Below, piece after piece: positions 1-9,390 of a stretch of 64,000 bases of DNA. Origin of the DNA: Thermomicrobiales bacterium (lineage in GTDB: Bacteria > Chloroflexota > Chloroflexia > Thermomicrobiales > UBA6265); NCBI GenBank assembly GCA_023957115.1, contig JAMLHN010000024.1:1-64000 (forward strand), in the 5' to 3' direction. The position numbers and the translations under genes were made by a program. Under the pieces are notes generated by a model. It searched no databases. It was not told where the DNA came from and saw only the letters and a list, made by a program, of their open reading frames with translations. How positions within the stretch are numbered: position 1 is the first letter of the stretch; each line of letters begins with the position of its first letter.

Positions 1-579
1 TCGATCATCGCGCGCACGCAGGTACGCGCTTACCAACGTGTCGTATTCGGCGGTATGCTGAAACGCCTTGGCCGCCAGTTTGCGTCGTAGCGCGTCGTCG
101 ACCGCACGATCTCGCAGCGCGCCGAGCACAATTTCCTGATCCGCGGGATCGACCACCACGATTACATGCGCGTGATTCTTCGATGCGGCGCGCAACATGG
201 CTGGGCCGCCGATATCGATCTGCTCGATTGCCTCGGCATCGGTGATGCCAGATTGAAGCACCGTTGCCTCGAATGGATAGAGGTTCGAAACGAGCATGCC
301 GATGGGCTGGATCCGATGCTGGGCGAGCTGCGCGACATGGTCGGGATCGTCGAGCCGGGCGAGCAGTCCACCGTGAATCGCGGGATGCAGGGTTTTGACC
401 CGGCCGTCGAGAATCTCAGGAAAGCCGGTTACATCGGCAACCGCGGTCACCGGGATGCCGGCATCCGCGAGGGTTCGGAGCGTGCCTCCGGTCGAGAGGA
501 TTTCCCAGCCGAGCTCGACGAGCTGTCGCGCAAAGTCGACGATACCAGTCTTGTCATAGACACTGATGAGCGCACGCAC
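1..579 (-). CDS. purH: PurH, AICAR transformylase/IMP cyclohydrolase (amino-terminal part, cut by window edge)
   Basis: The last two steps of de novo IMP synthesis are carried out by this bifunctional cytosolic enzyme. The 193 visible residues are the N-terminal, MGS-like IMP cyclohydrolase domain. It opens VRALISVYDKTGIVDFA, has STGGT at 29-33, DGRVKTLHPAIHGG at 58-71 and DIGGPAMLRAASKN at 122-135, all hallmark blocks of the family. The reading frame is open to base 1, so the transformylase half lies outside the window. The start is GTG at 579, preceded by AAAGGA at 594-599; no in-frame ATG sits nearby. It is divergent from the cyclodeaminase-like gene at 697, with a gap of about 117 bp. That neighbour also belongs to one-carbon folate chemistry, which fits PurH's use of 10-formyl-THF, although co-regulation is only inferred. 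Confidence 0.95.
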   Translation of the reverse strand, partial: MRALISVYDKTGIVDFARQLVELGWEILSTGGTLRTLADAGIPVTAVADVTGFPEILDGRVKTLHPAIHGGLLARLDDPDHVAQLAQHRIQPIGMLVSNLYPFEATVLQSGITDAEAIEQIDIGGPAMLRAASKNHAHVIVVVDPADQEIVLGALRDRAVDDALRRKLAAKAFQHTAEYDTLVSAYLRARDDR

Positions 580-696
580 GGCCGATTGTGATCCTTTCAA
601 CTTAGGCTTCGCAGTACCGATGGTAGTCTAGCGCCGGGGCTTCCCGATGGGACGCGCACGGACACGTTGAGCGCAAGAGCATAGAGCGATTTCCGA

Positions 697-1332
697 ATGA
701 CCACAATTCTCGAAACGGATTTTCCCGACCGCCGCCTCGATGCCTATCTCGAGGCGCTTGCGAGCTCGTCCGTGGCGCCCGGCGGCGGCAGTGCGGCCGG
801 CCTGACCGGCGCTCTGGGCTGTTCGCTCGGCCAGATGGTCTGCAATTTGACTCTGGATAAGGGCGACGAGGCTGAGATCCGTGCGCTGCACGATACGCTC
901 GGGCAGATGAAGGCGAACCTCCTCGACCTTGCGCAGCAAGACGAGCAGGTCTTTTCCCGCTATCGAAAAGCAACGGCGCTCCCGCGATCGACCGAGGACG
1001 AAAAGGCCACGCGACGATCGGCAATCGAGGACGCGCTGGTGGTGGCAGCAGACGTACCGCTGCGGATGGTCGGAATCGGTCTCGAAGCGATCGAAATTCT
1101 GCGACGGGTCGGAGCAACCGGATCGAAATATGCGCTGGGCGATGTTTCGACCGGGGCGTATTTGGTGCAAGCGATGACGAATGGCTGTCTCGTCAACGTG
1201 GACGCGAATATCGAGCTCATGAAGGCACCGAAGAATATCGACCATTTCAGCGCAGCGTCCGCATCGGCACGAGACGATCTCACCCAGGCGATGTCAGACC
1301 TCGATACCACGTTGGCGAGCCGGTCGCAGTAG
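697..1332 (+). CDS. Cyclodeaminase/cyclohydrolase family protein (FchA/FTCD-C-like)
   Basis: This 211-residue protein matches the all-helical formiminotransferase-cyclodeaminase C-terminal family. Members either deaminate 5-formimino-THF or hydrolyse 5,10-methenyl-THF. The signature APGGGSAAGLTGALG lies at 27-41, and the length is typical of the stand-alone form (about 205-215 residues). A helix-rich C-terminus follows with a TGAYLVQAMTNGCLVNVDAN block. No FTCD transferase domain is attached, so a methenyl-THF cyclohydrolase role in folate one-carbon flow is the likelier reading. This agrees with purH lying divergently upstream. The exact substrate cannot be settled from sequence. There is no strong Shine-Dalgarno sequence just before the ATG. 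Confidence 0.85.
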   Translation: MTTILETDFPDRRLDAYLEALASSSVAPGGGSAAGLTGALGCSLGQMVCNLTLDKGDEAEIRALHDTLGQMKANLLDLAQQDEQVFSRYRKATALPRSTEDEKATRRSAIEDALVVAADVPLRMVGIGLEAIEILRRVGATGSKYALGDVSTGAYLVQAMTNGCLVNVDANIELMKAPKNIDHFSAASASARDDLTQAMSDLDTTLASRSQ

Positions 1333-1450
1333 AGCGCTTGCTGGATGCAGCTGAATCATCAGGACGCAGAGATCATTCACGACGCCCGGGTAGCGATCAA
1401 ATCGCTGGGAGATGGAAGTTTTCGGCCAGAATGACAGGAGTGGGTTGCCA

Positions 1451-2158
1451 GTGAAGCTGGTTCTTCGTCTGACGCTTGTGACGATCATTGTCATTGGGGG
1501 GGTTGCTTGGCGCGCCGACGAACTGACAACATCGCCAAGACTCATCAATGCCTCCCTGGCAACGGACAACTCAGACTCGCCAGCTCCTCCCAGGATCCCC
1601 GAAGACTTTACCTGGGAAGGGAACTACGTAGTCCCAGATCTCGGTATCGAAGTTCCATTCATCTGGACCGGAAACGGGGGCAACTTTCAGATGACCGCGG
1701 GTGGCGCCGGCGACCCGATCCATTTCACCAACCTCATCTTCGCTGGGGAGCTCTATACCCTCACGTATACATGGTCAGGCGTGCCAAAAATGCCGTGCTC
1801 CCATGTCGGGGCGTTCACACTCGACGACCTGAACGAAGGATTTGCCGAGGCGTCGTTCGTCGGGAAAGAGACCCTTCATCGAGATTCCGATTACGAAGTG
1901 AATCATTTCCGATCCGTAGGCGTTCTGGAGCTGTCCCAAGATCTTCTCGGCGCGGCAGCCGACGGCATCCCGATCCGAGTACCGCTCATGGCAGGCGATA
2001 TCTATGTCGACGCTGGGAATTCCGAACAGATCCGTCAGCTACTGCATTTCGGTCTGCAAAACCTCTACGATCCCAATCTCGACGAGTGGATTTTCATCGA
2101 GCAGAGCAGCACTGCTTCTGGAGATGTCACGCTTCCCGACGAGTGCACCACGGAGTGA
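1451..2158 (+). CDS. Secreted or membrane-anchored protein of unknown function
   Basis: I do not recognise a family. With the GTG start at 1451 the product has 235 residues. It begins with a short basic stretch and a hydrophobic run (KLVLRLTLVTIIVIGGVAW) that looks like a signal peptide or anchor. AGGAG at 1436-1440 supports this start; an in-frame ATG at 1412 would put 13 polar residues ahead of the hydrophobic run and is less likely. The mature part is rich in Gly, Thr, aromatic and acidic residues, resembling an exported beta-rich domain. It has two cysteines, one in a PCSHVG context and one near the C-terminus, that could form a disulfide. It stands alone, convergent with the comM remnant. 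Confidence 0.6.
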   Translation: MKLVLRLTLVTIIVIGGVAWRADELTTSPRLINASLATDNSDSPAPPRIPEDFTWEGNYVVPDLGIEVPFIWTGNGGNFQMTAGGAGDPIHFTNLIFAGELYTLTYTWSGVPKMPCSHVGAFTLDDLNEGFAEASFVGKETLHRDSDYEVNHFRSVGVLELSQDLLGAAADGIPIRVPLMAGDIYVDAGNSEQIRQLLHFGLQNLYDPNLDEWIFIEQSSTASGDVTLPDECTTE

Positions 2159-2185
2159 TGCGGGGATCGCGAGTGTGGTAGCCGC

Positions 2186-3704
2186 TCACGCGACATTCTG
2201 GCGGGGACGGTATTGCAGCGCTTCCGCCAAATGATGGGGGGTAACCGCGTCGCTACCGTCGAGGTCCGCGATCGTTCGTGAGAGCTTCAGGATTCGATGG
2301 TATGAGCGCGGCGAAAGGCTCAGCTGCGTTACCGCGTTCTTCAGCATTGTTTCTCCAACGGTATCGAGCTGGACGAATCGTTCGAGATCCTTCGGGTTCA
2401 TATCGGCATTGGTGATCGCATCCGATTCCGCGAGCCGGGTTGCCTGACGCTGCCGCGCGCCCGCCACACGACGCTGGATCGCGTCTGACGGTTCACCAGA
2501 TCGTTTCGCCGCCAGCTTGTCGTACTCCACCCGTGGGACTTCGACATGGATGTCGATGCGATCCATTAGCGGGCCACTGATTTTCTTCTGGTACCGCTGG
2601 ATCTGGGACGCACCGCAGGAACATTGCCGGACCGGGTCCCCGAAATAGCCGCAGGGACATGGGTTCATGGCAGCCACCAGAATGAAATTGGCGGGGAACG
2701 TTACGGTTCCTGAAGCGCGAGCCACGCTGACCCGGCGGTCCTCCAGCGGTTGGCGGAGCATGTCCAACGTGTTGGTCATGAACTCCGGAATTTCATCGAG
2801 GAAGAGGACACCACGATGCGCCAGTGAGACCTCTCCGGGCCGCGGCCACGATCCCCCACCGATTAAGCCGGCGTTGCTGGTGCCATGATGCGGCGATCGA
2901 AACGGACGCTCCCGCAGCAACGGCGTCTCTGGCGGCAACAGACCCCGCACCGAGTAGATCTTGGTGACCTCCAATGCTTCATCGATCGTCATCGGCGGCA
3001 AAATCGAGGGCATGGCCCGGGCAAGCATCGTCTTCCCTGAGCCAGGAGGGCCGGACATGAGCACGTTATGTGCACCCGCAGCGGCAATCTCGAGCGCGCT
3101 TGACATGCTCCTGGCCGCGAATCTCGGAGAAATCGGTGTACATGGGCGGCGCCGATCGATCCTCGACGTCTCCGCCTCGAAACGGCTCGATGACGAGCTC
3201 ACCGTTCAGATACTGAACGACATCGGTCAGCGTGCGGACGGCGATGATCTCGATCCCGTCGATCAGCGCTGCCTCTGGTGCATCGCCAGCGGGGACGATA
3301 GCCCGGCGCAACCCGCGTTGGGCCGCCAGTGAAATCATCGAGAGGATGCCGGGGGTGTGTCGCACCAATCCGTCGAGCGCAAGCTCGCCCACGATCAGGG
3401 TATCGGCGACATCGGAGTGAATCTGCCGCGAGGCAATCAGGATCCCCACGGCAATCGGCAGGTCGTAGGTAGGGCCCGCTTTCTTGAGATCGGCAGGGGC
3501 GAGATTGACAGTCACATGTCCGTGCGGGACGCGCCCCCCGCTGTTCCGAATCGCGGCTCGGACCCGTTCGCGACTCTCCTGCACGGCCGCATCCGGCAAA
3601 CCAACAATGACAATGCCGGGAAGGCCACTCCCAACGAAGACTTCGACTTCGACCAGCACGCCATCCAACCCAACGACGGCACAGCTGTTCACTTTTGCGA
3701 GCAC
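2186..3704 (-). pseudogene. comM: ComM/YifB-family Mg-chelatase-like AAA+ ATPase, split by a frameshift
   Basis: Two overlapping frames together make one YifB/ComM protein of about 506 residues, the usual family length. The upstream frame (3704 to about 3098) carries the N-terminal Lon-protease-like fold: MLAKVNSCAVVGLDG, NLAPADLKKAGPTYDLPIA and SEIRGQEHVKRA. The downstream frame resumes with ALEIAAAGAHNVLMSGPPGSGKT (Walker A), then GVLFLDEIPEF (Walker B), an AAMNPCPCGYFGDP cysteine block and the C-terminal lid to 2186. The junction is a short GC run at about 3093-3099. Inserting one GC dinucleotide there restores KRALEIAAAGAHN. ComM is a helicase-like ATPase that promotes branch migration during natural transformation. 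The break may be real inactivation or an assembly indel; both halves are otherwise intact and well conserved. Confidence 0.9.
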
Positions 3705-3757
3705 GATTGCACTCCCATCGTTCGCGATATGTCAGTTCTTCGTTTCTCGATGTTCGC

Positions 3758-5836
3758 TCACCCCTGTTGGACGATCTGCATAAATGCATCGGCATCGACA
3801 TGGAGCGAAAGCTGGTGAACGGAGGGAAGCGACGAACGCTCATACGTCAGCTTACGCGAGATTGCGCTCATCTCGACGATTGCCTCCATCGACCGAGACC
3901 CGTGCAGATACCGAGGTACGTCGAGAAACGCAGCAAGGAGCGACGCATCGATCCGCAGCTCATCTCCGGCGAAGAGCTGGGGCGCCGACCGCTGCAGGAC
4001 GGACCGGAGCAGAATCGCCCGGCGCAATGGGAAGGTGCGGTCGTCCGGTCCATCCGGATTTGGACCAAGCACATCGACATAGCCACGCAACCGGCTGAGA
4101 AAATCGGTCGCCTTCGCCCCAGGCAGTTCCAGGGCGCGCGCCTTGAACGAATCCATGGTCGCGTGGGTTCCTCCGGCAAAAATGAAGATCGCCGGACCGA
4201 TTGGGCGGGTGATGCCGTTTTGGGTGAATGCTCCGTCCTGCATCGGTGCGAGGAAGCTGACCAGCCACCCAAGCTCACGTCCGTCCAACGCCGCGTCGAA
4301 CTCATCCCAGAAGACGAGCGGCAAATACTCCCGCAAGCGGAGATCGCGCACTTGCTGCAAGGCGTCTGGTAGTTCGTCGACACTCGCAAATTGGGAGAGA
4401 TTGAATTCGAGCGATCCGAGGCGATCATCCCGTGGCGCAATGACCGATGCCATTTGTTTGATGGCAAAGGACTTTCCCGAACCCGGCGGGCCGAAAACAG
4501 ACAGATTCAAGGGGCGCGGACGTCCAGGACTCGCCAGATACTCGGTAATGATGTTGCGCAGGCTGCGCATACTCTCGATCTCTATGCGGTCGACCGAAGA
4601 CCAATACCCCATGGTCTCGAGCGGAATCTCTCGTCCAACGCGATTGACGCCATGGCTGGCAATCTGGGCGGCAGCTTCTCGAAAGTTCCCGGTCGACGCG
4701 CTGTCGAAAATGCGCCAGCCAGGGTCGACCTGCACGGACACGCATTCGATTCCGCTGTCGCCCGACGGACCGGATGCGATCGATTGCGCGATTTTCGCAA
4801 TTGGAAAGGAAAGCGCGATCCCGGATTCGCTCGGCTGTGCCTCGTAGCCTTCGGTATGCAGGATCCGCGCCGTTTCGATGCCGTTGATGACGGCCGCGCT
4901 GATATCTCCGTCCGCTCCGGCATGTCCGAGCTCCCAGGCAAGCCAAAGCACGACCATCGTGCCGGAGCCGAATTGATGTCCCGGGCGAGACGACTCCCAG
5001 TCGCCTTCCTGCGATCGAGGATCGTAGATCAGCGAGGCCCCTTCTCGATCGACGATCACGGCGCCCGAGGCCGACAACCCCACCACAACGCGCCGAATCC
5101 GGTCGAGCTCGGGTCGCTGCCGGATCGCGGCAACGACATCCTGTGCGGTCCGCTCCCAGGAGAGCGGCTGCCCGATCGGGGCGCCTTCCTTGCGCAGGTC
5201 GCCAGCGATACAGAAAAGGGTGAGTCGGTCCGCCGCGTGCTCGCAGAGATAGTCGAACAACTCGCCTTTACCCAGCGAGCCCGTCTGGCGCAGAACGATC
5301 TGTGCATCGGAATCGAGGATTGCAGCCGGCCATAACCCCGGAGACGAACGGAACAGGTGGGTTCCATCCTCGAGCACGATGACCGAAGGGGTGACGTCGA
5401 ACGACGCCGGTTGCAACTCAGCCGGAAATGCCCTGGACGGATGGATTCCCACAAACCGATCCATGCGCCAGGCCAGCTCGCGGGCGCCGGCAACGACCGG
5501 ATGTGGTTTCCAGCTCGAAAATGTCCGTGTTACGGCGGAGGTCATCGGATCGGTCCGAATCACATCGGGAACCGCCGGGCCGGTCACGGGCATCGACGGG
5601 GTTTCCAGTCGCGCAGCGGCGCGCAGAATCTGGGTATCGAGCGCAGCGCCACCGACGACACAGGAAAGGCCGGGCCCCTCCTGCAACGCCCAGAGATAGC
5701 GTGCCTCGAACTTCTCGGACCGTCCAGACGGTGGCTCGCTGATTTGCCAGTCAACCGTCGAATCGCCCGCAATGAGAATGCCTCCCACTGCCTTGGTCGA
5801 GCTGCTCACGATGTTCGTCCCACCCCATCGTTCCAT
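3758..5836 (-). CDS. Ribokinase-like domain fused to an AAA+ ATPase
   Basis: This is an unusual two-part protein of 692 residues from the ATG at 5836; an in-frame extension to 5968 would run into rlmD. The N-terminal 350 residues look like a PfkB/ribokinase fold: GGILIAGDSTVDW at 18-30, a GG pair at 62-63, and HQFGSGTMVV around 287-296 where active kinases carry GAGD. The catalytic Asp position is Thr, so sugar-kinase activity is doubtful. The C-terminal part is a clear AAA+ module: GPPGSGKS Walker A at 449-456 (bases 4469-4492), LVFWDEFDA Walker B at 507-515 and a sensor-1-like IFAGGTHAT near 553-560. No membrane segments are seen. It lies 46 bp after rlmD on the same strand, so it may be co-transcribed. 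The function is unknown; a nucleotide-gated remodelling or signalling ATPase is an inference. A GTG near 5797 is an alternative start. Confidence 0.75.
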   Translation of the reverse strand: MERWGGTNIVSSSTKAVGGILIAGDSTVDWQISEPPSGRSEKFEARYLWALQEGPGLSCVVGGAALDTQILRAAARLETPSMPVTGPAVPDVIRTDPMTSAVTRTFSSWKPHPVVAGARELAWRMDRFVGIHPSRAFPAELQPASFDVTPSVIVLEDGTHLFRSSPGLWPAAILDSDAQIVLRQTGSLGKGELFDYLCEHAADRLTLFCIAGDLRKEGAPIGQPLSWERTAQDVVAAIRQRPELDRIRRVVVGLSASGAVIVDREGASLIYDPRSQEGDWESSRPGHQFGSGTMVVLWLAWELGHAGADGDISAAVINGIETARILHTEGYEAQPSESGIALSFPIAKIAQSIASGPSGDSGIECVSVQVDPGWRIFDSASTGNFREAAAQIASHGVNRVGREIPLETMGYWSSVDRIEIESMRSLRNIITEYLASPGRPRPLNLSVFGPPGSGKSFAIKQMASVIAPRDDRLGSLEFNLSQFASVDELPDALQQVRDLRLREYLPLVFWDEFDAALDGRELGWLVSFLAPMQDGAFTQNGITRPIGPAIFIFAGGTHATMDSFKARALELPGAKATDFLSRLRGYVDVLGPNPDGPDDRTFPLRRAILLRSVLQRSAPQLFAGDELRIDASLLAAFLDVPRYLHGSRSMEAIVEMSAISRKLTYERSSLPSVHQLSLHVDADAFMQIVQQG

Positions 5837-5882
5837 GTCTGATGTACCACGTCGAAGCATAGCCCACCGTACGTCGCGCCCG

Positions 5883-7076
5883 TCATCGCCGCATGGAGAG
5901 GTGAACGATGGTCTCGACATGATGGGTCTGCGGAAAGAGATCGAAGAGCCAGACACGCTCGACGCCAAGGCGGCCGCTGGTCAGAATTTTCAGATCTCGG
6001 GCAAGGGTCGCCGGATCGCACGATACATAGGTCAACTTCGGGAGATTCCGTTCGAGGAGCATCTGCGCAAGCTGTTTTCCCAGTCCGGCGCGTGGAGGGT
6101 CGACCACGACCAGGGAGGGCGTTGCCGTCCGGCGTTTTCGGTCCGCAAGCCAGCGGGTGACATCGGCTGCCACGAACCTCGCATTGCCAACGTCGTTCCG
6201 CTGGGCGCTCCTTCGCGCGTTCTCAATGGCGCGCGGATCGACATCGACACCAACGACCTCACTCGCATGGCGCGCCAGGGGCAACGAAAAGAGCCCTGCC
6301 CCACCGAAAAGATCCCAAACGACGCCGCGCTCGTCACCCGCGGATGCGACGACCACGTCGATCATTTGCGGGAGGAGATCGAATGACGACTGGAAGAAGG
6401 CTCCCGGATCGATCAGATAATCGAAGTCTCCAATCCGTGCCCAGAATGGCTCCCCTGGGAGGGTCGGCATTTCGGGATACGCATGCGCCCGGCCCTCGCC
6501 CGCTAGGAGCTGAATCGAAGGCGGCAGTTTCCGATCCATCGCCCGCAGCCGCTCGATAGCCTGGTTGATCTCATCCCGGGCAACGAGGCAGCGATCGATT
6601 GGCACGACTCGAATCGATCGCGGCGCAAAGAAGCCGACGTCTTCACGTTCCTCGCCGGTATGGAGCTCGACGCGCGCCCGGGAACCGAGCGGGCGGGGCG
6701 CTGCGAAGACTGCGGTCGATTCCGGTAGCTCGATGCCACCCAGCCGCCGAAAAGCGTCCGCAACGATCGCCCGCTTCGCCTCCAGTTGAGCCGGATAGCT
6801 CAGATGCTGAAAATCGCAGCCGCCGCATTCGCCGTACCAACGGCAGGCGGGGGCGACTCGGTCCGGACCGGGGCGCCCCAGCGAAACGATCCGGCCACGT
6901 GGCACGCCACCGCGGGACGGTTCGATCTCGATCGTGGCACGGTCGCCGGGAACCGCGCCATCCACGAAAACAATGCCCTTCGAGCCGCGTGCCAGTCCGG
7001 CCCCGCCCGGAACGATGCGCTCGATCGTTGCCTCGAACCGATCCCCCACGACATATCGCGGTCGTTGATGCTTCAT
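5883..7076 (-). CDS. rlmD: 23S rRNA (uracil-5-)-methyltransferase, RumA/RlmD type with TRAM domain
   Basis: The enzyme transfers a methyl group from SAM to C5 of a uridine in 23S rRNA. From the ATG at 7076 it has 397 residues. A TRAM RNA-binding domain comes first (ATIERIVPGGAGLARG). An iron-sulfur cluster motif CRWYGECGGC follows at 78-87, with a fourth Cys later (DRCLVARDE). The SAM-binding motif is VWDLFGGAGLFSLPLAR, and the catalytic nucleophile lies in LTYVSCDPATLARDL near the C-terminus. A TTG at 7106 would add ten residues, but AAGG just before 7076 favours the ATG. The gene is divergent from hisG. RlmD and RlmCD/RlmC differ only in the target uridine, which cannot be read here. Confidence 0.9.
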   Translation of the reverse strand: MKHQRPRYVVGDRFEATIERIVPGGAGLARGSKGIVFVDGAVPGDRATIEIEPSRGGVPRGRIVSLGRPGPDRVAPACRWYGECGGCDFQHLSYPAQLEAKRAIVADAFRRLGGIELPESTAVFAAPRPLGSRARVELHTGEEREDVGFFAPRSIRVVPIDRCLVARDEINQAIERLRAMDRKLPPSIQLLAGEGRAHAYPEMPTLPGEPFWARIGDFDYLIDPGAFFQSSFDLLPQMIDVVVASAGDERGVVWDLFGGAGLFSLPLARHASEVVGVDVDPRAIENARRSAQRNDVGNARFVAADVTRWLADRKRRTATPSLVVVDPPRAGLGKQLAQMLLERNLPKLTYVSCDPATLARDLKILTSGRLGVERVWLFDLFPQTHHVETIVHLSMRR

Positions 7077-7181
7077 ATCGCCTTGATCTCTTCCGAAAAT
7101 GGACAAGACAAACTACAGGAACCTTCGATCTGGTCGATAATTTCGCCCGGACGTTGAACGACAAGGAGATGGAATTACTCA

Positions 7182-8069
7182 ATGACCGGTAGTTTGATGA
7201 ATGGTGAAGGACGCCTCAAGCTGGCTGTCCAACGAAATGGGCGGCTGACCGAGGAAACGCTTCGCCTGCTACAAAGTATCGGACTCGAGTTCGAAACGTA
7301 TGGGCAACGTCTCCTGTCCCATGCGCGCAATTTTCCGGTTTCGATCCTCTTCGGCCGAGATGATGATATTCCCGGCTATGTCGGATTCGGAACGGTCGAT
7401 CTCGGCATCGTCGGGCGCAACCTGATCTACGAGGAGAACGTCGAGGTCATGGAGCTGGCAGAGCTTGGCTACGGGTTCTGCTCCCTGGTCGTTGCGGTCC
7501 TGCGCGACTCGCCGTATCAGACGCTCGACGATCTCAAAGACAAGAAGATGGCGTCGTCGTATCCGAACTCCGCGCGGCGCTTCTTCGGCGACCGGGGTGA
7601 ATCGCCAGAGGTCATTACGTTGAGCGGGTCTGTCGAGGTAGCGCCCGCCCTGGGGCTGGCGGACGGCATCGTGGAGCTCACAGCCACCGGCTCGACGCTC
7701 GTGCTCAACGATCTGCGCCAGATCCATACGATTCTGGAAAGCCAGGCCGTTCTGGTGGCGAATCCAACCTCCTATGCCGACCCCGAGAAGCGGGCGAACA
7801 TCGATCGGTTGCTGATGCGCATCAGTGCTGTGCGGGCCGCGCGCCGATACAAGTACGTCATGATGAACGCGCCGGAGGAAAAGCTGGAGGATATCAAGCG
7901 GGTCATTCCAGGCTTGAAAGCACCGACCATCGTACCGCTGGCTATCGAAGGCTGGGTGGCGGTCCACACCGCCATCGAAGAAGACACATTCTGGGAAATC
8001 ATCGAACGATTACGAGCAGCCGGCGCCTCGGAGATCCTCGTGACGTCGCTGGATAAGCTGATGCTCTAA
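7182..8069 (+). CDS. hisG: ATP phosphoribosyltransferase, long form
   Basis: HisG condenses ATP with PRPP, the first committed step of histidine synthesis. The 295-residue length and C-terminal ACT-like domain (about 215-290, ending ASEILVTSLDKLM) mark the long, self-regulated hexameric form that needs no HisZ. The catalytic core holds FGTVDLGIVGRN and the PRPP-binding ELTATGSTLVLNDL. The long form is typically feedback-inhibited by histidine through its C-terminal domain. AAGGAG precedes the ATG at 7182 by 13 bases; a second ATG at 7197 is also possible. It heads the his operon, 211 bp ahead of hisC, and a heptamer repeat begins directly after its stop codon. No leader peptide rich in histidine codons or T-box is visible in the 105 bp upstream. 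Confidence 0.95.
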   Translation: MTGSLMNGEGRLKLAVQRNGRLTEETLRLLQSIGLEFETYGQRLLSHARNFPVSILFGRDDDIPGYVGFGTVDLGIVGRNLIYEENVEVMELAELGYGFCSLVVAVLRDSPYQTLDDLKDKKMASSYPNSARRFFGDRGESPEVITLSGSVEVAPALGLADGIVELTATGSTLVLNDLRQIHTILESQAVLVANPTSYADPEKRANIDRLLMRISAVRAARRYKYVMMNAPEEKLEDIKRVIPGLKAPTIVPLAIEGWVAVHTAIEEDTFWEIIERLRAAGASEILVTSLDKLML

Positions 8070-8097
8070 GGTCCAATGTCCGGAGTCCAGGGTCCAG
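8070..8097. repeat. Short tandem repeat, four 7-bp units NGTCCRR, directly after hisG
   Basis: Exactly four heptamers follow the hisG stop codon without a gap: GGTCCAA, TGTCCGG, AGTCCAG, GGTCCAG. The GTCC core is invariant. The same word family appears after rpmF, after the SepIVA-like gene and after the LCP gene. The remaining 180 bp to hisC shows no gene. Confidence 0.8.
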
Positions 8098-8280
8098 CGC
8101 GTAGATTTCTGACGCATTCTCTGGACGCTGAGTTCTTGACGGTGGACCATCGGCTACGTTCTTCTTCGAGAGTGGGCTTCTCATTCGCTATAACCTGAGT
8201 TTCAGGGCTCGACATATCGGGTACTCTTCCCGGAGATGCCGCATGCATCTCCGTTCGTTTTCCTATCGAGACAGGTCGCG

Positions 8281-9390
8281 ATGTCAAGCCAGGCCGTACT
8301 CCGGCAATTCGATCCATCTTCCGTCGTGCGTGAGCCGGTCCGGGCGAAGAGCTCCTACGTTCCGTCGCCCCGGGACGAACGGCTCGCCAGTCATATGGTG
8401 CGACTCGATATGAACGAGTCGCCATATGGACCGTCACCGAAGGCGCGAGCAGCCATCGCCGCGTTCGTGACCACCCATCGCTACCCGGATTTCGATCAAT
8501 GGGCGCTGCGTGACGCAATAGCCGCCTACACGGGAACGACGCCAGAGCAGATCTTTCTGGGGGCCGGCGCCGATGACGTGTTGAACCTCCTTGCCCAAGC
8601 GACGCTCGAGCCAGGGGACGAGATCATCATCTCGGAACCGACCTTCGGCGTTTACCGAATGCAAGCCAATCTTCGGGGGGCGAAGACGATCGATGTCCCA
8701 CTGGACTCCGATTTTCAGCTCGATGTCGATGGCATCCTGGCCGCGATCACCGATCGAACCAAGTACATCATCATCTGCACGCCGAACAATCCGACCGGCA
8801 ATCAGCTCAGCCGTGACGACATCGATCGAATTGTCACGTCGGCGCCCTGCCTGGTCGTGATCGACGAGGCGTACTCCGAGTTCGCCGGCACGAGCTATGC
8901 GGACTATCCCGACCGGTATCAAAACACGATCGTCTTCCGCACGATGAGCAAATTCGCAGGGATGGCGGGAATGCGGGTTGGTTACGCCATCGTTCCGAAG
9001 TCGATGGCGCCGCATATGGAAAACATCGTGCAGCCCTGTCACAACGTCTCAACGGTGTCCGCGGAGGCCGCCATTGCCTCGCTTGACGATCTCGACTATC
9101 TGCACGAGGTCATCCAGAAAATCATCGCCTCGCGTGATGAGCTGGCAGCGAACCTACGAGAGATTCCGGGAGTCGAACCCTATCCATCTGCAACGAATTT
9201 CCTGCTCGTCAAGCTGCCGGTGGAGGATGCCGGTCCCGTGGTCGCCGAACTGGCAAATCGCGGAATCCTGGTGCGGCATTTCGGGAATCCCGCGTTGGGT
9301 CTCGGTCAGTGTCTGCGGGTGACCGTGGGACTGCCGGACGAAAACGAGCGATTCCTCAATCAGCTCGCGGACATTCTGGAAAAGGCATGA
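8281..9390 (+). CDS. hisC: Histidinol-phosphate aminotransferase
   Basis: This PLP-dependent fold-type I enzyme converts imidazole-acetol phosphate and glutamate to histidinol phosphate. The 369 residues (ATG at 8281) show the class I/II aminotransferase order: RLDMNESPYGPSP near the N-terminus, GAGADDVLNLLAQ for cofactor-phosphate binding, CTPNNPTGNQ, VVIDEAYSEFA, and the Schiff-base lysine in FRTMSKFAGMAGMRVGY. A longer reading from 8236 adds 15 residues without family support. The stop overlaps the hisB start by 4 bp (ATGA), implying translational coupling. Related aromatic aminotransferases share the fold, but the position between hisG and hisB settles the assignment. Confidence 0.95.
   Translation: MSSQAVLRQFDPSSVVREPVRAKSSYVPSPRDERLASHMVRLDMNESPYGPSPKARAAIAAFVTTHRYPDFDQWALRDAIAAYTGTTPEQIFLGAGADDVLNLLAQATLEPGDEIIISEPTFGVYRMQANLRGAKTIDVPLDSDFQLDVDGILAAITDRTKYIIICTPNNPTGNQLSRDDIDRIVTSAPCLVVIDEAYSEFAGTSYADYPDRYQNTIVFRTMSKFAGMAGMRVGYAIVPKSMAPHMENIVQPCHNVSTVSAEAAIASLDDLDYLHEVIQKIIASRDELAANLREIPGVEPYPSATNFLLVKLPVEDAGPVVAELANRGILVRHFGNPALGLGQCLRVTVGLPDENERFLNQLADILEKA

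Noticed and set aside
166..591. Plus-strand frame of 141 residues opposite purH
   Set aside because: It is the shadow of purH; the minus strand gives a full family match.
5837..5968. Extended start of the AAA+ fusion protein
   Set aside because: It would overlap the 3' end of rlmD by 86 bp and adds low-complexity residues with no similarity to the fold.
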